From positions 1 to 10,064 of the forward strand of contig JAPLCL010000081.1 in NCBI GenBank assembly GCA_026392265.1: 10,064 nucleotides of DNA, given 5' to 3'. The position numbers were made by a program, and so were the translations under genes. The DNA is from Actinomycetota bacterium (GTDB lineage: Bacteria; Actinomycetota; Thermoleophilia; UBA2241). A model generated the notes under the pieces. That model saw only the letters and a list, made by a program, of their open reading frames with translations. It was not told where the DNA came from and did no database searches. Positions 1 through 7,416 of the stretch are shown piece after piece (positions within the stretch are counted from its first letter, which is position 1; every line of letters starts with the position of its first letter).

Positions 1-420
1 GGCGCGCAGGGCGTCGATCTCCTTGCTCTCGTCGACGACGTCCTCGACCTTGGAGATCTCGGCGGCCAGGTACGGCTCCTCCTGCACGTACTTGTCGACG
101 TGCACGCGCTGCAGACCCTGGACGAGGATGCGCATGGTGCCATCGGGCAGCTTGATCATCTTGTGGGCGAGGCCCACCGTGCCGACGGAGTGCAGCAGTT
201 CGGGGCCCGGCACCTCTATCTCGGCGTCCTTGCTGGTGACGAGCGTGAGCAGCCGGTCGCCGGCGAGCACGTCGTCGATGAGCTTGATGGAGCGCTCCTG
301 ACCGATGGTCAGCGGGATCATGGTGTCGGGGAAGACCACCGTGTCGCGCAGCGGCAGCACCGGCAGCGTGCCCGGTATCTCCTGCGCCGCGTCGACCTGG
401 ATGTCCTGAGGGTCGCTCAT
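1..420 (-). CDS. lon: Lon protease, N-terminal part (runs off left edge)
   Basis: ATP-dependent cytoplasmic serine protease that degrades misfolded and regulatory proteins. Only the first 140 codons are present, and they cover most of the LON substrate-recognition domain. After a short acidic leader the protein shows LPVLPLRDTVVFPDTMIPL (about residues 19-37), the family's hallmark opening, followed by IGQERSIKLID and the later MRILVQGLQRV segment (about 106-116). The AAA+ and Ser-Lys protease domains lie outside the window. The ATG at 420-418 is preceded by GGGAGG with a 6-base gap, a strong ribosome site. The start overlaps the hsp20 stop as ATGA, so translation is probably coupled to hsp20. 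I am sure of the family. The symbol rests on the N-terminal domain alone, because stand-alone LON-domain proteins exist. Confidence 0.88.
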   Translation of the reverse strand, partial: MSDPQDIQVDAAQEIPGTLPVLPLRDTVVFPDTMIPLTIGQERSIKLIDDVLAGDRLLTLVTSKDAEIEVPGPELLHSVGTVGLAHKMIKLPDGTMRILVQGLQRVHVDKYVQEEPYLAAEISKVEDVVDESKEIDALRA

Positions 421-851
421 TCGTCGCCTCCCCCCGTGTGGATGTCTATCTTGCGGGCGCCGGCGTCTCGCTCGGTGAGGGTGAGCCTCACCTCGAGCAC
501 GCCGGCCTCGTAGGTGGCCGTGGTGACGTCGGGATCGACGTCGACCATCAGGCGGACGCGGCGTTCGAAGGTCCCATAGTCCATCTCCACCTGCTGATAC
601 ACGCGCCCCTCACGAGTGGGGAAGGCGCGCTCGCCGCGGACCACGAGCTCGCGGCGGTCGACGAGCAGCTCGATGTCCTCCATCGCCAGGCCGGTGAGCT
701 CGAAACGCACCACGATCTCGCGCGTGTCTTCCTCGAAATAGGCGTCGGCGGCCGGGCGGAAGCCGCGGCCCCGGTATGGCTGCCGCGCCGCCATGAGGCA
801 TGAATCGTTGAAGGCGCGCAGCACCTCGTTGTGAAGCTTGTCGACATCCAC
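417..851 (-). CDS. Small heat-shock protein, Hsp20/alpha-crystallin family
   Basis: ATP-independent holdase chaperone that binds unfolding proteins as oligomers. The protein has 144 residues, normal for the family. The alpha-crystallin domain runs from about residue 31 (FRPAADAYFEED) to about 128. It contains the family signature AGVLEVRL (A116-G117-V118-L119) near the end of the domain and a C-terminal I-x-I anchor, KIDIH (I135, I137), that docks on neighbouring subunits. I chose the GTG at 851-849 because AAGGAG sits 7 bases upstream. A longer in-frame start at 914 would add 21 residues unlike the family and lacks a comparable site. The stop overlaps the lon ATG by 4 bases (ATGA), indicating a chaperone-protease operon. 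No HspR-type (HAIR) or CIRCE operator was seen upstream. Confidence 0.93.
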   Translation of the reverse strand: MDVDKLHNEVLRAFNDSCLMAARQPYRGRGFRPAADAYFEEDTREIVVRFELTGLAMEDIELLVDRRELVVRGERAFPTREGRVYQQVEMDYGTFERRVRLMVDVDPDVTTATYEAGVLEVRLTLTERDAGARKIDIHTGGGDE

Positions 852-1013
852 GGAGTGACTCCTTGCACAGGGCCTCGACAGCGGCGCGACGGCAGCCTGA
901 GAGGCACGTTCCACAGGACTCTGCGAAGCTCCTACCCACTCCTTTGCCGAGCGTAACGAGAGGAGCGCCGGCGGGGCGCGCTAGGGCGACCGCGCCGGCG
1001 CAAGCGCCGCGCC

Positions 1014-1572
1014 TCAGCGGTACGCGTAGGTCCACTCCGCCGCGGCCGTCTTGCCTCCACGCGCGACCACCTTGACGTGGTAACGGTAGGCGCCCGGTGG
1101 ATACGGCGCACGCCACGAGAAGATCAGGATGGGCTGAGCCGGCGACAGCGTCGTCCAGCTGATCCGCGCGACCTGCGGGCGCCCATTCACGATGAGCCTG
1201 CAGCGCGAGGGGACCACGGGGGCGCCGAGGGGCAAGTAGGCCACGCGTCGGCGGCGCGGCGCGCGGAGGCTCGGGGGCGATCGACGCGATGGTGGACACC
1301 ATCCCGCCGAGGATGAACAGCGGGAGGACGAAGGCCGCAAAGGCGGCGATCACACTGAGCACGATGACCACGAAGAGGGCGACGGCCCAGCCGGGGAACG
1401 GCCGGCGCACTCCCGGCGGCGGCGGCACGGCCTGACCGGGCAGCACCGGCGCCGGGCGCTGTGCCGGGTGCTGCATCTCTGAAGGCGGCGCGGCCGCCTG
1501 CGGCGCCCCGCAGGCCGCGCAGAAGCGGCCCTCTCCGGTCAGCGGCCGTCCACACGATGAGCAATACGGCAT
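1014..1572 (-). pseudogene. Zinc-ribbon, single-pass membrane protein, frameshifted
   Basis: Hypothetical protein. The start MPYCSSCGRPL has ATG at 1572-1570 after a G-rich ribosome site. The N-terminal zinc ribbon uses C4, C7, C18 and C21 (CxxC-x10-CxxC). A Pro/Ala/Gln-rich linker (about 23-60) and one membrane helix (about 61-90) follow. The original frame then turns into low-complexity Arg/Pro sequence. The frame one base over instead gives a sensible C-terminal domain: RVAYLPLGAPVVPS, then IVNGRPQVARISW, then PPGAYRYHVKVVARGG, ending WTYAYR and TGA at 1016-1014. This has an alternating, beta-sandwich-like pattern. Joining the two needs one extra base removed (or two added) somewhere in about 1244-1290, inside a GCGCCG-rich run. 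The layout ribbon-linker-helix-outer domain is common in high-GC Gram-positives, but the function is unknown. It may be a real frameshift or a sequence error. Confidence 0.7.
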
Positions 1573-1694
1573 GAAGCCCCCGTGGTCGTGCTCATGACAT
1601 CCGGCGCGTCGATTGTCCTCCGCGCGGTGGACGGGGGCAAGGTCCGCGGCGGCGGGCGGCGGCCACGGCGGGGCACGAGGGGCCCAGCCTGCCC

Positions 1695-3323
1695 TCAGCC
1701 GACGATCTCGAGGGTGCGCACGACGGGCGTGGCGCCGACGAGGTCGACGACGCGCACGGCATGGTTGTTGGTGTCGGCGACGAAGAGCCGCCCGTCGGCG
1801 ACGGCGACGCCCTGCGGCCCCCAGAAGCGGGCCACGCCTGCGTCGCCGTCCTCGTGGCCGGGCTCTCCGCCCCCCACGAAGGCGTCGCTGCGTCTCGTCG
1901 CCGGGACTACTGCCTTGATCCTGTCGTTGTAGGTATCGGCCACGTACAGTACCTCCGTGCCCTCGGGACCCGGCCCGGCCGTGAGATCGTAAGGATGCTG
2001 CAGCCGCACGTGCCCCCCCTGCCCGTCCTCGTCGCCGAACTCGAACAGACCCTTGCCCACGAGCGTCTCGACCTCCGGCCCGTCGCGGCCGTCGAGGTCG
2101 GCGAAGCGCACGGCACTCGACTCGCTGTCGGCGAAGAAGAGGCGACGCCCGACGAGCCGCATCCCCATGGGCTGTGCCAGCGTGCAGCGAAAGGGCGGCC
2201 CGTCGCTGAGGTCCTCGCGGCCGGTGCCGATCCATGGCTCGACGGCGCCGGTGACGAGGTCGAGGCGCCAGAGCTGATGCGCGCCGGCCATCGCGATGAC
2301 CAGCGCGTCCGCAGCCGCGGCGCCCGCGCCAGTGATTCCGCAAGGCGCGGCGGAAAGCAGCTCGACGTCCCACGGCGAGCTGAGCGCCGCCCCGCGCCCG
2401 ACGCCGGCCTCGTTGGCGCGCCGCGCCTGGGAGCCCGTGCCGGCGATCGTCGTGACCGCGCCCGCCGGCAGAGCGACCGCGCGCACCGTGTGGTTCTCGG
2501 CGTCGGCCACGAGCAGGGTCTCGGCGCCGGTCGCGGGCACCAGGCCCGCCCCCGTGAGGCGGCCGGGCGTCAGCGCCATCCCCTGCGGATGATCGAACGA
2601 AGCCTGGTCGGCGCTGCCGTCGCCGGCGCCGCGGCGGCCGGAGCCGATGACGCGGACGACCCTTGCCTGCACGCCCCGCCGGGACTTACCCTCACTCTCT
2701 ACCTGAAGCTCAAGGATGCGGTCGTGCCCACTATCGGCGACGAACAGGCGGTCGCCGCGCGCGGCCAGCACCCTGCCGGGGAAGGCGAGCGGGCCGCCGG
2801 GCTCGGGCGGCAGCTTGAGCGGCCACGGCCCGCGCGACAGCCTCGCGCCAACCACCGTGTCTGCCCGTTCGAAGTCGGCGATCAAGCCCTCGATCACCGG
2901 CACGAGCTGGCCGGCCAGGAACTCGCCGGGCACGGCCCCCACGATACCCCCGGCCGGGTCCAGCAGCACGACGGTCGGCCAGGCGGTGACACCGTAGGCG
3001 CGCCAGACGCGGAACTGCCGATCGTTGACGATCGCGTGCTCGATACGCAGGCGCTGCGCGGCGGCGGCGATGTTGGCGGTCACGCGCTCGGCGCGGAACT
3101 TGCCGCTGTGCACGCCGATCACGACCAGCTCGTCGGCGAACCTCGCTTCCAGCTCCCGCAACTGCGGGAGTACGTGGATGCAGTTGATTCAGCCGTAGGT
3201 CCAGAAGTCGAGCAGCACCAGCTTGCCGCGTAGATCGCGCAGGTTGAGCGGCCGCGCGACGTTGATCCAGTCGAGCCCGGCCTGGAAGTCGAGCCCGGGC
3301 TCGCGGGTCTCTGTTGTGGACAT
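1695..3323 (-). CDS. Thioredoxin-like/NHL-repeat protein (NHLRC2-like), candidate selenoprotein with in-frame UGA
   Basis: Predicted thiol- or selenol-based oxidoreductase fused to a beta-propeller, 542 residues if the UGA at 3191-3189 is read as Sec45. The ATG at 3323-3321 has GGAG 5 bases upstream. Residues 20-150 form the thioredoxin-like domain: LRGKLVLLDFWTYG, then UGA, then INCIHVLPQL. The cis-proline motif AWPTVVLLD (P116) is present. The family normally has CxxC here (human NHLRC2 has CCINC), so UGA replaces the first catalytic Cys and C48 is the resolving Cys. Six NHL-type blades follow, each with a VADS/VADT-like strand (about residues 195, 272, 345, 397, 461, 515). The protein ends after the propeller, apparently without the extra C-terminal domain of the human protein. 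The frame is open on both sides of the UGA. A hairpin resembling a bacterial SECIS lies just downstream. UGA is also the normal stop of this gene and of several neighbours, so any recoding must be local. If UGA is not recoded, the gene is a nonsense pseudogene. Confidence 0.85.
3153..3170 (-). promoter_or_regulatory. Candidate bacterial SECIS hairpin downstream of in-frame UGA
   Basis: On the minus strand the mRNA reads CUCCCGC-AGUU-GCGGGAG, a perfect 7-bp stem closed by a 4-base loop. It starts 18 bases after the UGA (3191-3189), so the loop begins 25 bases after it. As I recall the bacterial SECIS model, it needs a short stem, a small apical loop with a G in its first two positions, and a UGA-to-loop distance of roughly 16-37 bases. 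All three hold here. The hairpin lies inside the coding sequence for L-P-Q-L-R-E, as bacterial SECIS elements must. It could still be a chance structure in GC-rich DNA. Confidence 0.6.
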
Positions 3324-3458
3324 CACAGCTCCGTTCCGACGAAGTGGGGCCGCCGGGCGGCGGCGCGCTGTGCTCAGGATGCCCGCCGCCGCAGGCGACG
3401 AATCACGCCGGGGTCGCGCGCGGCGCGGGCCGTCCGTGCATCTGTCGCCGCGCGGGTT

Positions 3459-3464
3459 TACGAT
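3459..3464 (+). promoter_or_regulatory. Possible -10 element for a leaderless exonuclease/UvrC-like transcript
   Basis: TACGAT matches the actinobacterial TANNNT -10 pattern and ends 6 bases before the GTG start at 3471, the spacing expected if transcription begins at the start codon itself. No purine-rich ribosome site is visible between it and the GTG, which supports a leaderless message. No clear -35 box was seen. The 3324-3470 region is shared with the divergent NHL gene and must carry both promoters. I see no other structure in it. Confidence 0.35.
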
Positions 3465-3470
3465 TGACTC

Positions 3471-5396
3471 GTGCAGCTTGCCTTCACCACGGTCGACGAC
3501 TTCTTCGCTCTGCTCGAGCAGGCGGGCGAAGCCCTCGACTACCGCGAGGTCTGGCCGCACCTCTTCCCCGTCACCAACTGCCCTCCCGAGCTCATGCACA
3601 AGCTGGTCGCCGACATCGTGCGCGGCGACGAACGTTTCTTGTGGGAGAGCGACGTGCACGTCGGCCTCTCCACGTGGCGCGCCAAGCGGCGCGACCTGGC
3701 CGACGTGGCCTTCACCGTGGTCGACCTCGAGACCACCGGCGCGACCCCAGGGTTCGCCAAGATCACCGAGATCGGCGCCGTGCGCCTGGAGGGCGGCCGC
3801 GAGGTCGACACCTTCTCGTCGCTGGTCAACCCCGGCATCCGTATCCCCGAGATGATCACCAGCATCACCGGCATCGACGACGCCACGGTGGCCGACGCGC
3901 CGCCGATCGATGTGGTGCTGCCACGCTTCGTGGGCTTCGCCGCGGACTCCGTGCTCGTCGCCCACAACGCGCACTTCGACCTCGGCTTCCTCGACTACGA
4001 ACTGGGCCGCCTGCAGCGCCGCACCTTCCCGCGTCCGGCGCTCGATACGCTGCGCCTGGCGCGCAAGCTGTGCCCGCAGCAGCGCTGCTCGCTGAAGGCC
4101 CTCAGCTACCGCTTCGACACTCGGGTGAAGCCCGTGCACCGAGCTTTGCAGGATGCCCAGGCCACCGCCGAACTCCTGCTCCTGTTCCTCAGCTGGCTGC
4201 AGGAGCAAGGCATGACCACCCTCGAGGAGGTCGCGCGCTTCTGCGAACCCGGGGCGCGCCGCAACTACCACAAGATCTCACTCACCGAGACGCTGCCCAC
4301 CACGCCAGGCGTCTACGTGATGCGCGACGACAGGGGCGCCGCACTCTACATCGGCAAAGCCGAGAACCTGCGGCGCCGCACGCGCGACCATTTCCTGCAG
4401 CGCCAGGCCTACCACGCCCGTCAGGCGCTCGAGCTGCTCGACCGCTTCGAGGTCGTCGAGACCGGCTCCGAGTTCGGTGCCCTGCTTCTCGAACAGCGGC
4501 TTATCGCTAAGCACCGGCCGCCGTACAACTCGCACGGCACGCGTGTGTCCAGCTACCACTACGTCAAGCTGAGCGCCGACGACTACCCGCGCCTGTACGC
4601 CACGCCCAACCTGCGCGACGACGGCTCGTACTACGCCGGGCCGTTCCGCAAGGCCAGCCTGGCCCGGCGCCTCGTCGAAGGCCTCAACGGCGTCTACCCT
4701 CTGCGCACCTGCGCCCACCTGCCGGCGCCGGCGAAGTCCGCCCTGACCGGCGGCCACGGCCGCGCGGGCCACGCCTGCCCGCGGGCCGGCACCGGCGCCT
4801 GTCTGGCGCCCTGCAGCCGGCCCATCAACGGCGAGTACGCGGCCGCGGTCGCCGCCGTGCGCCACGTCCTCGAGGGGCACGGCGAAGACCTGGACGAGCG
4901 CCTGCAGGAGCGCCAGGCGGGCCTGGTGCAGGCCCTGGCGTTCGAGCAGGCGGCGCGCCTGCAGACGCAGCGTGAGGCGCTGGAGCGCGCCCTGCGCACG
5001 GTGCGCCGCCTGCGCGCCGCGCAGCGCGACGACGTGGTCATCGCCTACCCCACGAAGCGCGCCGGCTGGGTCGCACTCTGGGGCGTGCGCGGCGGCCGCG
5101 TCGCCGTGGAGCGCGTGGTCGGCCGCGAGGCCTTCGGTGAGGCCGCCGCGCGCGGCTTGCTCGCCGAGCTCACCGTGGCTGCTCCGCCCTCGCCGCCCTT
5201 GCCGGCGACCATGCTCGACGAGATGCTGCTCGTGCACTCCTGGGTGCAGAGCCACCGCGAGGCGGCCAACGTGCTCGACCTGAGCGCCCTGGTCGCCGGC
5301 CGGCAGGCTCTCGCCGAGGCGGCGGCGGCCCTCGTGGGCTGCGTACGGCTGTGCACCGCCTCGGCGGCAGCGGGCGCCGCCGTCACGGCCGGCTGA
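3471..5396 (+). CDS. DEDDh exonuclease fused to a UvrC-like GIY-YIG nuclease
   Basis: Probable DNA-repair nuclease of 641 residues that joins a DnaQ-like 3'-5' exonuclease to the N-terminal half of UvrC. Residues 1-75 are an extension with no motif I recognise. The exonuclease follows: FTVVDLETTG (D85, E87), AHNAHFD (D170) and H223...D228 complete a DEDDh site. The GIY-YIG domain starts at TPGVYVM (about 278) with YIGKAENLRRR (293-303) and ends at the catalytic-Glu segment LLLEQRLIAKHRPPYN (E341). C414, C436, C444 and C448 match the UvrC iron-sulfur cysteine pattern (PLRTC...C...C..PC). A UVR-like helix (LAFEQAARLQ) follows at about 493. The UvrC C-terminal RNase H-like nuclease and helix-hairpin-helix are absent, so it resembles the actinobacterial 'DEDD exonuclease domain' proteins and Cho. 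The GTG at 3471 is the only start that includes the conserved-looking N-terminus. It lacks a ribosome site and may be leaderless. Confidence 0.93.
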   Translation: MQLAFTTVDDFFALLEQAGEALDYREVWPHLFPVTNCPPELMHKLVADIVRGDERFLWESDVHVGLSTWRAKRRDLADVAFTVVDLETTGATPGFAKITEIGAVRLEGGREVDTFSSLVNPGIRIPEMITSITGIDDATVADAPPIDVVLPRFVGFAADSVLVAHNAHFDLGFLDYELGRLQRRTFPRPALDTLRLARKLCPQQRCSLKALSYRFDTRVKPVHRALQDAQATAELLLLFLSWLQEQGMTTLEEVARFCEPGARRNYHKISLTETLPTTPGVYVMRDDRGAALYIGKAENLRRRTRDHFLQRQAYHARQALELLDRFEVVETGSEFGALLLEQRLIAKHRPPYNSHGTRVSSYHYVKLSADDYPRLYATPNLRDDGSYYAGPFRKASLARRLVEGLNGVYPLRTCAHLPAPAKSALTGGHGRAGHACPRAGTGACLAPCSRPINGEYAAAVAAVRHVLEGHGEDLDERLQERQAGLVQALAFEQAARLQTQREALERALRTVRRLRAAQRDDVVIAYPTKRAGWVALWGVRGGRVAVERVVGREAFGEAAARGLLAELTVAAPPSPPLPATMLDEMLLVHSWVQSHREAANVLDLSALVAGRQALAEAAAALVGCVRLCTASAAAGAAVTAG

Positions 5397-5412
5397 GCGG
5401 CCTCATGGCCGC
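5397..5412. terminator. Short GC hairpin between convergent genes
   Basis: GCGGCC-TCAT-GGCCGC forms a perfect 6-bp stem with a 4-base loop immediately after the exonuclease stop (TGA 5394-5396) and 20 bases beyond the solute-binding protein stop on the other strand. Its position between convergent genes suggests a two-way transcription end. There is no U-tract, so intrinsic activity is uncertain. Confidence 0.4.
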
Positions 5413-5432
5413 GTGGCCGGCCGTCGCGCGCC

Positions 5433-7268
5433 CTACTCCTCCAGCGCCCTGCCGCGCCCGCGCCGCAGCACAAGCACGACGACGACCGCCACCAGCGCCA
5501 CGACCACGGCGATGACCACGTAGTAGACCAGGCTGTTGCTGCCGCTGCTGCCGCCCGTGTCCGCGGCGGCGACCTTGGGCCGCAGGTTCAGGTAGGTGTC
5601 GATGTTGTCGTTGATGAGCGCCACCGGGCCGCTGCCCTCGGGCACTCGCGTCCAGCCTTCCCACTTGGTGGTGTTGTAGGCCTCGAGCTGCTGTTCGTAG
5701 TTGGTCAGGATGTAGGGCGCTTCGGTATAGAAGATCTGCTGCATCCTGTCGACCAGCGGCTTGCGCTTCGCCGGGTCGATGGTCTGGGCCTGCTGGTCGT
5801 AGAGCTTGTCGTACTCGGCGTTTGACCAGATCGGGTCGTTCCAGCCCTCGATCTGGCTGGTCGTGAACACGTTGAGGATGTAGTCCGGGTCCACGTACTC
5901 GCCCCAGCCCCAGATGTAGATGTCGAAGTCAGGCGCGTAGGTGGTGCCCTTGTAGTTGTAGAGGGCGTCGCTGATCGCCCCCGAATCGAGCGTCTGGAGG
6001 CTGATCTTGAGGCCGATGTCGGTGAACCAGCCGGAGACCAGCTTGCCGCTGTTCTGGCTGGAGACGTCGTCGGAGCGGGCCCACAGGCGCAGCTCGATGG
6101 GCTTGCCCTTGTACTCGCGCACCCCATCGCCGTTCGTGTCCTTGTAGCCCGCCGCGTCGAGCATCTGTCTGGCCTTGTCGGGGTCGAAGCCGAAGGTCTC
6201 CTCCGGCGACGGCGACCAGGCATACGTGGGCACGTCGGGGGTGATGATGCTCTGGCCGACGGTGGCATAGCCGCCGTAGGCGAAGGCAACGATCTTCTGC
6301 TTGTCGACCGCCCAGCTGATCGCCTGACGGAACCTCGGATCGCGCAGGACCGGGTTGCCCAGCGAGTCCGGACTGTCGTAGCAGTTCATGCACAGCTAGT
6401 CGAAGTAGCGCAGGTCGGCGACGTTGGTCGTGAGCGACGGTTCCGCGGCGAGCGCCGGGAACTGCGCCGCCGGGATGCCCAGCGCGTAGTCCAGGGTGCC
6501 GGTCTTGAGGTCCTGGGTCATCGTGTCGGCGTTCTGGTAGATGGCGATGACGAGCTCGTCGATGGTGGGCTTGCCCGCGAGCCAGTAGTCCGGGTTCTTG
6601 ACGAGCTTGATGTAGCCGCCCTTCTTGACTTCGACGGTCTGGAAGGGACCGGTGCCCACGATGGGCGGCTTGTTGATGTAGTCGTTGCCGGCGCGCTTGC
6701 CCGGGACCTTGCTCCAGATGTGCTCCGGGAGGATGGGGATCCACAGGCGCAGCATGTTGGCCTTGGGCTTGGTGCACGTCATCTTGACGGTGAAGTCGTC
6801 GAGCGCTTCGACCTTCTCGATGTTGTTCGTGTAGCTCGTAAAAGCGGTGAGGTCGTTCTTGATGATGTACATGTAGGTGAAGACCACATCGGCGGCCGTG
6901 AACGGCTCGCCGTCCTGCCACTTCACGCCCTCGCGCAGGTGGAACGTCCAGACCTTGCCGTCGGGTGAAGTCTCCCAGCTGGTGGCAAGCTCAGGCCGCG
7001 GCGACAGGTCGGTGTTGTAGCCCACGAGGAAGTCGTAGTTGAGGTGGAAGATCTCGTAGGAGGTGCCGCTATAGCCGACGAACGGGTTGAGGTTGTCGGC
7101 GTCGAAGGTCGTACCGAACTGGACCTTGAGCGTGCCCGCGGACGCGACCGGCGAAGGTGAGCCGCCGGCCGAAGTGCTGCTCAGCCCCCACGACAGGCCG
7201 GCGGTGAGCAGCAGGGCGAACAACGCGCCGGCGACACGCCGGCGGCGGCGGGCGAATATGCGGCTCAT
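5433..7268 (-). pseudogene. Family 5 peptide ABC-transporter substrate-binding protein with in-frame TAG
   Basis: Extracytoplasmic binding protein of oligopeptide/nickel-type ABC importers (SBP_bac_5 family), about 611 codons. The start MSRIFARRRRR is preceded by a GGGGGAG site. The Arg-rich start and hydrophobic core (about 11-30) form a signal peptide. Family landmarks include the early LKVQFGTTFDADNLNPFVG, WTFHLREGVKWQDGEPFTAADVVFTY, the GTGPFQ segment, and FRQAISWAVDKQKIV. A DTNGDG calcium-loop-like motif lies at about 377-382. The C-terminus has one membrane helix (about 580-602) followed by RRGRGRALEE, so the protein would be held on the outer face of the membrane. A TAG at 6398-6396 (codon 291) interrupts the frame (RYFD-stop-LCMNCYD), and both sides stay open in the same frame. 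A single G-to-T change from GAG would explain it. TAG is also the natural stop here. No permease or ATPase gene is visible. Confidence 0.88.
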
Positions 7269-7338
7269 GGCTCCCCCTCGTCGGGACGGCTGGGCGCCCA
7301 ACGGCCGCGGTGGCCCCCCACCCCGACCGGACGACCTC

Positions 7339-7358
7339 TCTCCTGTGAGGAGATGCTA
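7339..7358 (-). promoter_or_regulatory. Possible -10 element and adjoining palindrome upstream of solute-binding protein gene
   Basis: In the 148-base gap between the transporter stop and the binding-protein start, the minus strand reads TAGCAT (7358-7353), a TANNNT-type -10. It runs directly into TCTCCT-CAC-AGGAGA (7353-7339), a perfect 6-bp inverted repeat placed where transcription would begin. It could be an operator or an RNA hairpin. No -35 box was recognised, so this is a weak call. Confidence 0.25.
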
Positions 7359-7416
7359 CATCGGCCGCGCGAAGCTGGCTAGGGCGCGGGCCGCGGCGGC
7401 ACGACCTGAGCCGCGC

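Noticed and set aside
852..1013. Heat-shock sigma-type promoter (GGAAC...GTT) or HAIR/CIRCE operator before hsp20
   Set aside because: GGAAC is present near 911, but the partner at the right distance reads GTC, not GTT, and no HAIR or CIRCE inverted repeat was found.
610..2373. Long minus-strand open frame (587 codons) over hsp20, the zinc-ribbon gene and part of the NHL gene
   Set aside because: Only the portion from 1572 to about 1250 is sensible. The rest is Arg-rich shadow sequence of well-supported genes.
1761..3233. 490-codon plus-strand frame opposite the NHL gene
   Set aside because: Antisense shadow in GC-rich DNA. The minus strand carries clear NHL blades.
3324..3470. tRNA-Sec or another small RNA in the divergent gap next to the candidate selenoprotein
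   Set aside because: No T-loop (GGTTCRA-like) sequence or cloverleaf arms could be found on either strand.
4278..5255. 325-codon minus-strand frame opposite the exonuclease/UvrC gene
   Set aside because: Shadow frame with no recognisable motifs. The plus strand has full catalytic motifs.
6396..6398. Pyrrolysine at the in-frame TAG
   Set aside because: TAG is the normal stop of this same gene and its paralogue, the protein is not a methylamine enzyme, and the lineage is not one expected to use pyrrolysine.
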